Shown in pieces: positions 22,061 through 34,000 of a stretch of 64,000 bases of DNA. The stretch comes from Periconia sp. R9002 (taxonomy: Eukaryota > Ascomycota > Dothideomycetes > Pleosporales > Periconiaceae). The stretch lies in NCBI GenBank assembly GCA_023627715.1, contig JAMAHW010000019.1, positions 293,994 through 357,993 of the forward strand, written 5' to 3'. Position numbers and translations under genes: made by a program. The notes under the pieces were generated by a model. The model was not told the DNA's origin and searched no databases. It was given only the letters and a program-made list of their open reading frames with translations. How positions within the stretch are numbered: the first letter of the stretch is position 1; each line of letters begins with the position of its first letter.

Positions 22061-24730
22061 TTATATAATATCATCGTCGTCGTTCCATCCAAGAGCATCG
22101 AAAATGTCTTGTTCTTCGACATCCTTGTTCTCGTCCTCCATAGCAGGAACGGGCACTGCCGCTGGGGAAGATGGCTTCGGAGTATTCTTTGACGAGCACT
22201 TAGTGAATGTGGCAAACAACGTGCGAGATGTTTTGGTGCTCGAGTTGTTCCTTTGCGGGGTCGCCACAATCTTAGTGGGTGTAGCATCAGGAACCTGTAC
22301 TGGAGATTCGGGAGATAATGCCCTACGTTTAGCCGGAGTAGCAAACACAGTGTTCTCTGCTGATGCTTTGGCGAATAACATTTTACTTCCTGTCGGTCTA
22401 GACGGCGTATCGGCTACAGATACCGATGGCACTCGCGTCGTCGCGTTTCGTTGGACAGTCGCCGGTACCACTGAAGACGAAGGTCGTGGAGCGGAAGATG
22501 GTATGCAGAAATCACTCGAAGATGGCGCGCCTGATTCTCTTGCTCGGAAAAAGGGATTACGGTTGTGAATTGGCGTTTGCTCAACCACATTGGTTGGTAC
22601 TTTGCGTACAGCTCTAGGCGTCGCAGAAACTTGAACGTCCTTGGTAATCTTCCTGACTGTGGTTATGGGTTTCCTGTTCCTGTTTGCAAAGCCCAAACCA
22701 CGCTTCTCGATATCATCTGCATAGTTACCAGCGGCCAGTCCACGGTTTGGCTTTTTCAAAGTTGTGATAGCCTCTTGCAAATCTTCAGCAACCCGTTGCC
22801 TTTGTCGAATCTTCGCTGCGGCTGCAGCGCTAGTAGTTTGCAAATCGATCTCACGTCCTTGTAAATGTCTGAATTGGGACATGGAACGCCTCGCAGCCTG
22901 TGACGGACTCCGCTCAAGAGGAATTGCAGACAGAGATACCTCACTGCCTTCACGTTTGATGCCTCGGAGCAGCGCAGAGTCAGTTGCTGATCTGCTTAAA
23001 GATACAGAGCGTCGTTCACCAATCCGCCCAGCGGTGTCGGTCGCTACCCTTGCCAACGAGCGTCGTGACTTTTTGGAGTCTAGTTCTTTGGGTCCTCCGG
23101 CTTTGGACGATATTGTTGGCGGCTTCATCGCCTTGCGCTTAGAGGGAGAGGCAGTGATCGGACCACCTAACTTCTTGTTGACTGTTCGCGCCTGCTCGGG
23201 AAGTCTATTTGTGTAGAATGGCACAATAACCTCAACACAGAAACTCTGCAGGCGATCATTGCTGCTGTGCATGCCACCGTTGTCGCTCGACTTGTTCGTA
23301 TCGAAGTCCAGAATGCCATCTTTTTCGATGGACTGCCAGATACATAGCTTGTCCAACAAAAGATCCAGTCTTAAATTGATGTCGTCAAGTTTCTTCTTAC
23401 GCTTTGGTGGCTCCGCCTGGGATTCTTTGCTCTCTTGGGCTGCTGCGTTATCCGGTTTCTCGACTGGTTTTGTAGGCGGTGAAAGTGCTTCCAGGGCAAC
23501 GATCTCGAGCATCAGGATCATTTGAGCTAACGCTTCACGAACACGCAGATCTGCGAGACGCCGCTTAATTCGTTGATCTAGAGTTTCTTCACCATGCGTT
23601 TCCCCACTGGGTATTTCTGAGAGCCACCATTTCTTGACAATTTCGATCTCCTGCGGATATATGCCCTCACGGCTGAGCTTGACTTTTTTCTTCTTCTTCC
23701 CCTTTGATTTCTTGGCATTTGCAGATGACTCCAATTGTTCATCATCTGAAAGCCATCCTGGGGGGATATCCTTAATAATCTCATATAGTTTCTTGGTATA
23801 TTTCGTCTCCTCGACTTTACGACTGAGCAACATCGCACGAAGGAACGTGATTAGCTCAGACGTTTGCGGCGCGCCTTCTTCGGTTGAAGTGAAAACAGCT
23901 CGTATCCTAGTTATTGGCCCTTTAGCGAAATATGCAAGCGAAGTCCTGGACATGTATATAGCATTGAGGTACTGCTCCGCAAAGCTCTCCAATTGTTCTT
24001 GGGGCGAAACTTGGACGGGCGATTCCAGGGAATACGAATCGATGTCAAGCGGCGAGTGTTTGGATTTGATGTCCGTGGTTGCTTGCTTCTTCACTTGTTG
24101 AACTGCGTCACCGGTCTCTTTTGGTGTGATCTCCACGGCATCTCGAGGCCGCAACATGGACATTTTGACATGCTTGGTCGGTCTCACTTCTGCTTCCACA
24201 TTGACCGTAGCGGAACCCCACCATTGTGTTTGGGAGGTTGCGGTGATTTCCACCGCAGGGGATTTCGGGTATGCTTTCAAATGCTCGGGATCCCACAGGT
24301 CGGCGACATCCTTTTCCTTTAGCCAAGGGGCGAGTTTGCAGAGGTTATAAACACGTTTTTGGACACACTCAATAGCATACAGTGCTTGCTTCTTCTCATG
24401 CCGTGCAATCAAGACCCTCGGTATCTCATTGGCCTTCCCTTGTCCTTCGCTGCGGTTCTCGAGTACTGGTAGTTCGGCGGTAAATAGGCCACCGGAAGGC
24501 AATTCATCGTCTGCTCCAGTATCGAGAAAATAAAATGGGAGCTGCGATCGACCAATAATGCGGACGGGTTTGAATGTATGTGATCTGTCGTAAGGTGCTT
24601 TGGGGCAGGGTTTAATCGTGAATACGTCGGTGTGGCCTCCGAGACCGCAAATCGAATCGCGCTTGCGCTTGGTAGGTAGTTGGAATTTGGGAACGAGACC
24701 GGACGGAAGCATGATCGCTATCTGCGACAT
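22061..24730 (-). CDS. SLD3: DNA replication initiation factor Sld3
   Basis: Single exon, 889 aa from the ATG at 24730 (a second Met, MLPSGLVPKFQLPTKRKRDS, lies six codons on at 24712). Sld3 (Treslin/TICRR-related) brings Cdc45 to the loaded Mcm2-7 helicase and, once phosphorylated by CDK, binds Dpb11. The central fungal Sld3 domain is recognised by EQLESFAEQYLNAIYMSRTSLAYF-type sequence, then YPQEIEIVKKWWLSE and ADLRVREALAQMILMLEIVALEAL, and finally LDDINLRLDLLLDKLCIWQS. The C-terminal third is basic, disordered and rich in CDK-like sites (ITASPSKRK, LERSPSQ, FATPAKRR, DATPTK, VATPQR), which fits regulation by phosphorylation. It ends in an acidic tail, IFDALGWNDDDDII. The ORF extends 53 codons upstream of the chosen start, but that part has no Sld3-like character. 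Confidence 0.88.
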   Translation of the reverse strand: MSQIAIMLPSGLVPKFQLPTKRKRDSICGLGGHTDVFTIKPCPKAPYDRSHTFKPVRIIGRSQLPFYFLDTGADDELPSGGLFTAELPVLENRSEGQGKANEIPRVLIARHEKKQALYAIECVQKRVYNLCKLAPWLKEKDVADLWDPEHLKAYPKSPAVEITATSQTQWWGSATVNVEAEVRPTKHVKMSMLRPRDAVEITPKETGDAVQQVKKQATTDIKSKHSPLDIDSYSLESPVQVSPQEQLESFAEQYLNAIYMSRTSLAYFAKGPITRIRAVFTSTEEGAPQTSELITFLRAMLLSRKVEETKYTKKLYEIIKDIPPGWLSDDEQLESSANAKKSKGKKKKKVKLSREGIYPQEIEIVKKWWLSEIPSGETHGEETLDQRIKRRLADLRVREALAQMILMLEIVALEALSPPTKPVEKPDNAAAQESKESQAEPPKRKKKLDDINLRLDLLLDKLCIWQSIEKDGILDFDTNKSSDNGGMHSSNDRLQSFCVEVIVPFYTNRLPEQARTVNKKLGGPITASPSKRKAMKPPTISSKAGGPKELDSKKSRRSLARVATDTAGRIGERRSVSLSRSATDSALLRGIKREGSEVSLSAIPLERSPSQAARRSMSQFRHLQGREIDLQTTSAAAAAKIRQRQRVAEDLQEAITTLKKPNRGLAAGNYADDIEKRGLGFANRNRKPITTVRKITKDVQVSATPRAVRKVPTNVVEQTPIHNRNPFFRARESGAPSSSDFCIPSSAPRPSSSVVPATVQRNATTRVPSVSVADTPSRPTGSKMLFAKASAENTVFATPAKRRALSPESPVQVPDATPTKIVATPQRNNSSTKTSRTLFATFTKCSSKNTPKPSSPAAVPVPAMEDENKDVEEQDIFDALGWNDDDDII

Positions 24731-25157
24731 ACAAAACAGCGACAGTTGTGCGCATGGTATGGTATGGCGATGTGGTTGATAAATGTGTATGAAGTTTGAA
24801 CAAGAGTTAATACTCAAGTATTTAGCGTGGTCGCCTCGGGATACGCGTTGTGTTTGCATTACGCGACTATCGTTGGTCCGTGCATCCATCGTGATCCATA
24901 CGTCACAGAGCTCTAGTTCTAATATAAAAACATGAATTTGACAGAATCAATGGACATAACGATTATTCAACTTGCTGTCATCAGAGACATTGGCGGACGA
25001 ACCAGGCCTTCACCATCATTATCCCCTCCAATTTTCCTGACCATCAACACCAGAGCTAACAAATATACCACGAAAGAAAACTATACCCATCGTCAATCTT
25101 CATCCCGTATATACCCAAAAAAAACCAACAAGTATACATAATCATGAATAAATCTCA
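24731..25157. other. Intergenic: SLD3 promoter side
   Basis: A 427-bp spacer upstream of SLD3 and at the 3' end of the Cys-rich surface protein gene. It is AT-rich toward 24900-25140. No distinct element was seen. Confidence 0.4.
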
Positions 25158-25997
25158 TCACCGCAACAACTGGCCTGCTATACCAAGCGCCACGCCTGCG
25201 CCCAGCTTGTATCGATCCACACAACCCGTTGGTGCCGCACCTGAGCCTCCGCCGAAGCTTGCACAAGCCTCGACCTGAAGTCCGTAGCATGCCTGGGAAC
25301 TCAAACTTTGGCAGATGCTCTGCGCACTCTGAACCCCAAGGCTTGGGACCGCCGTTGCCGTCACGCCACCATTGGGAGCTGAGATCGTAACACCTTCGCG
25401 GCCAGTTGCTAGAGCAGCTGTACAGCTCGCAGCATCCGACTGACAGCTCGTATAAGCCGAGGAGCAGGCAGCTGCAGCCGTGTAAGTGGTGGGTATGAAG
25501 GGAAAAGGGAAATATGAATTCGGTACCGTGGATCGCGCTGGCGAAGCACCGTTGGACGATGACTGGATAAAAGAACTGCCGGTTGTGCTCGTACCGCCGC
25601 CGGTGGTCGTAGGAGTGGGTGTTGCGAAACCAGCTTGCGAGCTTGCTGTGGTGCCGGATACAGAAATTGAGGTACTGGGGCCGACTATGACACCAATTGT
25701 CCCAGTGCAAGCTGCACCAATTGGACAGCATGCTGCGTTTCCTGCTCGGTCGGCGCTGCAAATCTGGTTTGTTCGACAGCAAAGGTCAGGCCGTGCGATG
25801 TTGTTGCAGACCGAATATCCTTGTGCGCAATTGGACTGTTGGCGTTTGAGCAGCTCGAGGCTGCCATCTTCGAGTACCGTGATGTTACTTTGTGCGGGTG
25901 ATTCTTCGAGAATGGCTGGCTGGAAATCGGTCACGAAGTCGGGCGCGGCAAGCGCCAACGTGGGGAGGAAGATGAGGGATGCGAAAACATTCCGCAT
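25158..25997 (-). CDS. Secreted Cys-rich, probable GPI-anchored surface protein
   Basis: 279 aa from the ATG at 25997, which begins a signal peptide (MRNVFASLIFLPTLALAAPD); an in-frame Met 52 codons upstream does not. The mature protein has a KR site (LLKRQQ), then a Cys-rich segment (NCAQGYSVCNNIARPDLCCR..., CSADRAGNAACC, GAAC) with paired cysteines. A Ser/Thr/Gly-rich linker follows, then a second Cys segment (CSSAYTSCQSDAASC). The C-terminus ends in a short hydrophobic stretch (LGAGVALGIAGQLLR) that resembles a GPI-attachment tail, although it is weakly hydrophobic. This architecture is common in fungal wall or membrane surface proteins of unknown function. Location at the cell surface is inferred from the signals only. 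Confidence 0.75.
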   Translation of the reverse strand: MRNVFASLIFLPTLALAAPDFVTDFQPAILEESPAQSNITVLEDGSLELLKRQQSNCAQGYSVCNNIARPDLCCRTNQICSADRAGNAACCPIGAACTGTIGVIVGPSTSISVSGTTASSQAGFATPTPTTTGGGTSTTGSSFIQSSSNGASPARSTVPNSYFPFPFIPTTYTAAAACSSAYTSCQSDAASCTAALATGREGVTISAPNGGVTATAVPSLGVQSAQSICQSLSSQACYGLQVEACASFGGGSGAAPTGCVDRYKLGAGVALGIAGQLLR

Positions 25998-27864
25998 GGT
26001 GGCAATCGGACTACCAAATAAGAGTAGAGTTGAAGAGAGGAATGCGCCTGGCGTCAGAAATGTTGAGACTGTAAAAGCCTCGGTCTGATTCTTGGTTTTA
26101 TCGATAGCGTTTGGGGTACCACTGTAAACAGACGTTAGAATTGGCAAATGCAAGACATGATATCTATAGCGAATCGGCGTTGAGTCGAGTAAAACTTACA
26201 AGCACAAGATGTTGTCAGAGCTACAGCAGGCGGTGAGGAAGTGAGGTAGACGTCACGAACTGTTCTGGACAATTCATGCAGGTGGAGACGGTCATTGACC
26301 TGACAACGCAGCAAGCCCGCGCTAACGGTATCTGGTCCGTGCGTACAACGCCCAAGTGGTGCAACTCGAGTAATTACCTGGATCAATTACCTGTTGGTAT
26401 GCACGGTACACACTACAACATTAGTACTGATGTCCACCAATATGCAGTCCTTTTTTTACAACTCTCTGATCCCCGTCCTCATCTCTATTTAGCACCATTT
26501 ATGCCGATGCCTGTAACATTGTCTTGGCTTTGATGTAGACTATCAGGAAGTTAAAAAACATGGGATTTCTAGATGGTTCAATTGAACATGCCGTTGACTT
26601 GAGAGGGAAACTGAGCCATAGACGTCAACTAAGGCATTATGTCCCATCAATTTCACCCGATTCTTCACAGCATATTCACGCTTTGCGAAATGAACTATGG
26701 ATGTGACCAATCGGTCCCCGACTATCCCCTTCTTTGAAGCTGTTACTCAGTAACTTGAACGAAGTGATTATATGACTTGTTTGGATATCGAGAGCATATA
26801 TGTTGTGTTTTTCTGTTTAGTCGGAGCGAGCTACCGCAGACGCTTCGAATTTAATCAAGTTGTGGAATTAGTGCGTGAGGCATGTAGGTTTCAACTTCAG
26901 AGCAAACATGGAATCTCGTAACTTGGGTAGGTCAACTGTCTCCATACCTGCATATCAGATTCGTTCGTTATCGGCTCGACTGGACGACGAGAGACTCGAT
27001 GTATATCTCGTGACTCCATTCAGCGTCGCATAACACTTACAATTAAACGATTTTGTGTAATTGCAAAATCACAAGTCCTCACAACGGGTATCATTTTTGT
27101 CTCAAGGTGGTGTTGTATATCGAGGTTATATTTAGGGTGTGTACATATATCTACATACGTACAACCGCACGTCGCGAACAATTTTAGAGCCTCTTACCAG
27201 CCGTTTTATCGTGCAAGCACTTACCTAGATATTTATAGTTATCACAATAAGTCAAGGAGGAAAGGGTTATTAGAATTTGACTGACCAGATTCAACTTCAC
27301 AATATGCAATTCAAATAAGCGTTGCTAATGTGTACCAACCCGATTCCGTCGAAAATGGTTTATTCCTGAATTCATGCATGATGCCCTTGTTCAACACTAA
27401 GGAAGAAGAACTTGCTGAATGCGTAGATTTCCCGTTGATCCGCATGGGATTGAAAGCGGGGTAAGAAGGAATTGATCCGTCACTTATACTCTGGACCTCC
27501 GTCATCTACGCAGACTCCCACGAGCTTTTGCGCCCAAATTTCTATTATTCGTAAAGTCTTAGTTTCTCATCAAGTCTCTGTCTACGGTTAACGTACAGTT
27601 GTAAGTTTATCTATCCCCTATGTTAATTTTATTTTCTTATAAAAAGCCGAGCTCACGGTACTTATCCAGGTTACGAGTGTTGTGGTATGATGCTCCCCTG
27701 TTACTGATTGCATGCTAGGTACTTCCAGAGAGTAAGAAATACGATGTTATATCACTTGATACTAATTCGCGAATTACTAGCTCATTCACATCCCATACTC
27801 AACTTCGTAACATCCACAAATTCCAATTTCTTGGGACAACGTCCGTACATAACAGACTTGAAAT
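25998..27864. other. Intergenic, divergent promoter region, AT-rich in part
   Basis: A 1.9-kb spacer between divergent genes. The part from about 26530 to 27650 is AT-rich with many stops in all frames. No transposon ORF, terminal repeat or RNA gene was found. Confidence 0.45.
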
Positions 27865-30800
27865 ATGGGGACATTCCCGCAAGTCCTTTTAGGCGCTTCT
27901 TTGATTTGTACAGCCTGTACACAGAAAGTGCTCGATTTGGGTACGGTGGACTGGACATTGACCAGTCCCAACTTCTCAAACATCTCTGTGCCAGGACGTG
28001 TGCCGTCGCAAGTTCACCTTGACCTCTATGCGGCTTCAGTAAGTGAGATCTGTAGCTCTGTTAATCAATACTGAACTGATTTTAGGTCATTGAAGATCCT
28101 CTATATGGCCTAAGAGAGTTCGATTACCGATGGATACCGTACTCTAACTGGACGTACACTTCGTCGCCACTTTCGAACTTGTAAGCTCTACGCGAGAACA
28201 AGAGACTGGGTTAATCTCATGTTCTGCAGAAGCAAAAATGCCAATTCGACATGGCTCGTATTCAATGGCCTTGACACGTTCACCTCAATTCAGTTCTGTG
28301 GCCAGTTCGTTGGGACAAGCAACAACCAGTTTCGTCAGTATTACTTCGACGTAACAGATTTTCTGTCCGCGTGCGATGAGCCTGTGCTTTCCATCGACTT
28401 TGGCAGCGCTCCAATCATAGCAAATTTCACTGCTTCACTCCCGGGTCAAAATTGTCTGTATACACCGACCTGTTTTTGGTCGACCCCGCTAATCTCATGT
28501 GAGCAGCGTGGCCGTACGGCATCCAGCAACTTTATGAATTCCCAAACCGCGAGTTCATCAGAAAAGAACAGAGTGATTTTGGTTGGGATTGGGGTATGTT
28601 CCTCCAGGTACAAGTTACTATCAAGACACCACGTCGTGTAACGTTTTCAGGCATTCATCACTCATTGTATCACTCCTGGTTGAGTTAAGCTGACTTTGTA
28701 CCCGCGAATTTTAGGTCCTGCTTTTGCTCCGGCTGGTATATGGCAGCCGGCATATGTGATACAGCTTTCTCCTGACAATATATATATCCGGAACAGCCTT
28801 GTTGATATATATCGCGAAGGTCAAAGGAACCTCTTGCCCCCAGATCAGTCGAAAGACTGGATCTTGAATGCGAGTATAGATTATATCGGTTCGCTGCCGT
28901 CGGATGCAACTTTAAAGTACACCATTTCCGGGGGAAAGAACTCTACTAGTCTCAGTGGAAAGCTAGAAAATACCACTTCAACTGATGGGAGGTTTACCGG
29001 AAGTGTATCCATACCAAGTAATGCCGTCGAGTTATGGTGGCCCGTGGGGATGGGCTCCCAGACGCTTTACAATTTGACTCTTGAAGTCGTTAGCGGGCAG
29101 GGCACCATAACCTCGGCGAAGAAAAGAATCGGATTTCGCACCATATTTAACAACCAACTGCCAGTATCGCAAGAACAGATCGATCGTGGCGTCGCGCCGG
29201 GTGCCAATTGGCACTTTGAGATCAACGGCCATGAGTTCTACGCTAAAGGTTCGAATTTCATTCCTCCAGACCCTTTCTGGCCAGCTGTGACAGAGAAGCG
29301 TATAAAGTCGTTGTTTGAAAGTGTCGTCGAGGGGCACCAAAACATGCTACGAGTTTGGTCTTCGGGCGCTTATACACCCGACTTCATGTTTGAACTGGCA
29401 AACGAGATGGGCATTTTACTCTGGAGTGAATTCGAATTTGGCTGTGCCTTATACCCAGTAGATGCCGCTTTTCTAGAAAATGTTTCCGAAGAAGCAGAAT
29501 ATCAAGTACCACTCTCTTTTCCACCCTTTTTTCCGCCCGGAAGCTAACTATTACACCAAGGTTAGAAGGGTGAACCATCACCCGTCTCTTGCCTACTGGG
29601 CTGGTGGAAACGAATTAGAGAACCTAGAGCTCGCCCTGGTCAACAAAACGGCACCGGAAGAGTATCCGCGATTGCTCGCAGAGTATGAGACGCTCTTTTT
29701 GGATACTCTGGCCACGGTTGTTTTCCAAAACACGCGAAGCCTGAGTTACTCTCCCTCGAGCACCACCAACGGTTGGCAGAGCTTGGATTTCTCCAAAGCG
29801 CAACCGATAACGCAGAGGTATAATAATCTGACCAAAGGCTCAATATACGGAAACACTGGTGGGTTTCACTACCCTCAAACAAGACCTGCTCTATAGCTAA
29901 GATGAAGAACAGATCACTACAACTATGTGCCCTCCCAAGCTTTCAACATGTCCACCTTCCCTATAGGCCGTTTCGCAAATGAATTCGGATACCACTCCAT
30001 GCCTTCGGTTCAAAGCTGGCAACAAGCCGTAGATCCCGAGGACCTCCACTTCAACTCGACCGTTGTCATGCTCCGAGACCACCACCCGCCAGCGGGCGGC
30101 ACCGACACAAACAACATGTACAACGCTTCCATCGGACAGGGCCAGATGACCATGTCGGCACAGCAATGGTACCCGGTCCCCAACAAAACCGACTCACTCG
30201 CCAACTTCTCCGCCTGGTGCCACACAACCCAGATATTCCAAGCCGACTTCTACAAAGCGCAAATCGCCTACTACCGCCGTGGAAGCGCACGCAGGGAACG
30301 GCAGCTGGGCTCGCTGTACTGGCAACTCGAAGATCAATGGCAGGCCCCTACATGGTCTGGAATCGAGTACGACGGGCGGTGGAAGGTGCTGCATTACGTT
30401 GCAAAAGATGCCTACGAACCCGTCATCATTTTCGCCTTCCACAATGCGACGACGCAAGCTTTTGAGGTCTGGGTGGTTTCCGATCTTTGGACTAGCATCA
30501 CCGCGTCGGCCAATTTGACGTGGTACGACTGGTCTGGTTCACGGCTGCATAACCTCAACAACAGCACCTACGACTCGAGTAATGGGGAGTTGGCAAAAGT
30601 AACTGTGAACCCTATCAACGGTACTAAGATTCTCGACTCGAACCTCGATACCATCTTAGGAAGCCACCCCGCGTCCGACGCACTGCTCGTAATGGAGGTC
30701 ACGGCAGAAGGTACTCTTCCTAATTCCAACGTGACCAAATCTTTCAGGCATAAATCTTGGTTTCACAGCTCGCCCCTGTCGAGTGCCGAACTTGTGGATC

Positions 30801-31078
30801 CTGGACTGGAGCTCACGTACTCTAATGACACGGGTAAGTTCACAGTGAAGGCGACAAAGGGCGTTGCGGCGTGGGTTTGGTTAGACTATCCTGCATCGTC
30901 TTCTTCTGCATCAGCGTCGGCAGAAGAAGCAACGGTGGTCAGTTTTGACGCAAATGCGTTCTGGTTAGTCAAGGGCGAGGAGCGGAAGGTTGGCTACCAT
31001 GTCAAAAGGGGTGAGGTGGATAGCAAGTGGATCCAGGGGGTCACGGTCAGGAGTCTGTGGGATAATTACGTGGCGTAG
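27865..31078 (+). CDS. Beta-mannosidase, GH2 family
   Basis: Seven exons: 27865..28038, 28086..28180, 28230..28453, 28507..28593, 28715..29505, 29561..29858 and 29913..31078. The joined frame is open for 944 aa, the usual size of fungal GH2 beta-mannosidases, which release terminal mannose from mannan oligosaccharides. The N-terminus ([19 protein letters not shown]) looks like a signal peptide. Family blocks across the junctions are [111 protein letters not shown] and [10 protein letters not shown]. The likely acid/base is Glu about 475 in [10 protein letters not shown], and the nucleophile is Glu about 580 in [13 protein letters not shown]. Many N-glycosylation sequons fit secretion. Intron 3 has a GTCTGT donor, the least canonical of the six. 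Intron 4 (28594-28714) is an introner-like repeat shared with other loci. Confidence 0.93.
28594..28714 (+). repeat. Introner-like element copy B, acting as beta-mannosidase intron 4
   Basis: This exact GT...AG intron (121 bp, GTATGTTC...GAATTTTAG) splits the Gly codon of [15 protein letters not shown]. Its position is fixed by the conserved protein sequence on both sides. It is about 85% identical to 4590-4709, and related to 6847-6970 (inverted) and 43072-43230. A canonical CTGAC branch motif lies about 25 bases before the AG. At 121 bp it is more than twice the length of the other introns in this gene. Confidence 0.9.
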
Positions 31079-34000
31079 GTTCAAATCTTGTGTGACTGGG
31101 ATATTGCACCTAAGATTGAGATTGTCATACTATAGGATTGTATGACGTTAAGAGGCTATTGTGCTTCGGTGCTAATACGCAACACAAATATCCCCTTATT
31201 GTATATCCAAAATGGGTAGACTAAGTTGCATGAACATGTTATAGCTGGTTTGGGCTCGTTGTACCCAGTCCATCAGTCATTTATACATGGTCGTCTATCG
31301 ACTGAAATAGGCATCGAGGGAATACCTAGCGATGTGACAACAGTTCGTAGGATGACAGAATATGTGGCCACAAATATGCGAGTTTGAAGGAACTGTGCCA
31401 ACATGTTGGCTATATTGACTCGGGTATACGTTACAGTTCCGTCTGCTTTTGTCCTGTTGCAGGCGCACACCCCTCAAAACGAACGATACCAATTACTAAC
31501 ATATCAGGATGAGGAGGAAGATATATATCGACGCTCTTTCCTTTTACGAGTAAACGAAACAAAAAAGCAATTCCAACGCAACCCCCAGCAGCGAAAAGAA
31601 TATATAGTCTAGTGAAACCACAAAAGAAATACAACGGATCGGAAACCTCCAGTTTATTAATCCCGCTTGCTTGCTTCCAATGTCTTCCGTTTCATGAACA
31701 CCATAAAGAAATCCAAATCCCTCCACGACCACCGAGCAACTCAAATTCCTCTCTACATCATACAGCATAAGCATACATGACATTCATATCATCATGCCTA
31801 CGTAGCTAGAAAACCCACATTGAAGCACTACCCATCCTACAAAATAGGCCATACGCGCGAGTACATGTACCTTTAACCGCATCCGTATATGATATACACA
31901 CGCCAATGTCACATGGAATGCGTACATACTACTCCGCAGCGCTGATCCCGTGATCGGACACAATACGTGTACCTTTCCGTACATACATAGGTAGTTACGT
32001 GCATACGGGGAGGATGAAGTACCTTACCGAACCTCACATATTGCGAAACAGCAGATCTACGCCGTACATCCAACGGTCAACATCTTGGCGTTGGAGGAAA
32101 GCAAGTAAGGAAGGTATGTAGGTACATCACGTACATGTATGTACATTAGAAGATCGACTTTGCCGTGCCGAAACAAGTAAGACACTCGTCTGTCTATCTA
32201 CTTCTCCCGTGCCAATTGCCACGGGCGGGCGCAGCGTTGTTCCGACTCCTGTTGGATTGATAATGATTGATTACGTCCGTTTACCCCCGTCCGTCCGGGC
32301 TCTGCTAAGTTCTTAGTAACGCTTCTTTCTCTTTCTTTTGTTTACTTCCCTTTTCTCGAGGTTCGGTAGGCGTCATCAATCATCATCATCAGCATCATCA
32401 TTGTCCGGCTTTGTATGGATTATCCGAAACCCACACTTCGCTTGGCTCCGCGTCGTATTGAATCGTATCGCCCGCTCTTTCGCTTCGCGCTCGTACGGCG
32501 CAGCCATCTGTCCTTCCATTCCCTGGACGGGGAGGAGGGGCGCGATAAGCAGACATCAACGTCGAAGCGGGGGAAAATCCGCCCTTCTAAAAAATGTACA
32601 ATGTAGGGTGGGACAAATATACAATATCCAGCCTCGGCGCAGCACACATTCGCACCCGCGCCGCACTGCGGGCAGGGCAAAGCAAGGCAAGGCCGGAGGG
32701 CGATGCATTTTTGCTTCTTCAGCATGAACACAGATAGAGCAATCAATCGAGTCAATAATTAACCCATCCAGCAGCAGAAGTAATGCATGAGAGTTGGAAT
32801 TGGAAACAAATGTCCCCGCCCCTCTTCGATGACGGTCACCGATGAGCTGCGCATCTTACTGTGTCTGACAGCTCGAATCAAACCGATGTGTGGTACGGGA
32901 ATCATGCAGTGCGACCACATCCGTCGTCGCTCTTTTTTTAAACAGCCCACACGCTATTCTTTCTTTTCCCCCCAATTACCACCACCCCGTTACACCTGCA
33001 TGTATAGATAGATGTAGTAATACATCAGCTGGGCAAGCAAGAGCTAAGAAAAGGCGTCGAGTGTGTTGGTTGTGTGTGTATGCACGGCGCAGTTAAGTTT
33101 GGCCCCTGGGTGAATACAGCGTCAAATAGTTGGCGTTGATGGGAGGAAAGAGATATAGCCGTACCCATAGACCATGTTCGGCCCGGTTCCTATTTTTGCC
33201 TTGTAGTGCATCGGTCCCCGAAAGCATCTTTCCTGTGGTGGGTGTGTGGAAGGGCGCCTATCTTGATTAGGGTAGGCGAGCCTGATGTTGATTGATGGAT
33301 GGACTGATTTGACTGCTGACCTGAGCTGAGCTGAGCACGTGGTGATGGATCATACTTTGCCTTTTTGGGAAGCGGGGAGGGTGGAAGCGGAGAGAGAGCG
33401 GGGCGGGATTACTGTGTCCAATCATCAAAAATTGCAGAAGTAGGAAGGTACATGTCATGATGCCCCATCTAGCATCGATGTACGTGTATACGTATCAACA
33501 TCGCTTTGCATCGTCTACGCTGACGAACGCAGCGAAATTGCCACGCATCGACCTTGGATGAAGACAGCTGTTGCAAACCAGGGGAGTCTGCTCTCGTGAT
33601 GGCTCTTCCAAGGGTGAAGGAATCTATTAATGAAATAATTGGAGACGAGACATGGGCATGTTTGGCTAACACGCCGAGGTGGAGGGGTAGTTGGGGGGAA
33701 CTCGAGATGAGAAGGTCCATGCCATGTTATGCCATGCCATGCCATGCCCATGCCCCACTGCAGGCATGGCATGCAATCAACATTTTTGAATGCATGAAGA
33801 CACGTCCCCATCACGTCAGTCACCGTTCAAACAAAAGAGCTGCCGTGACCACGGCTGCCATTCGAGGCCTATCATGGCCTACGCACGGCGCTTAGAGGGA
33901 GCGAGGAGGAATAACCGCAACGCTCCGACAATACGAGCATCTCTTCTGGCTTCTCACTTCTGTCTGCTGACCCCGCGACCGTTCCTGCGACCCACCCATA

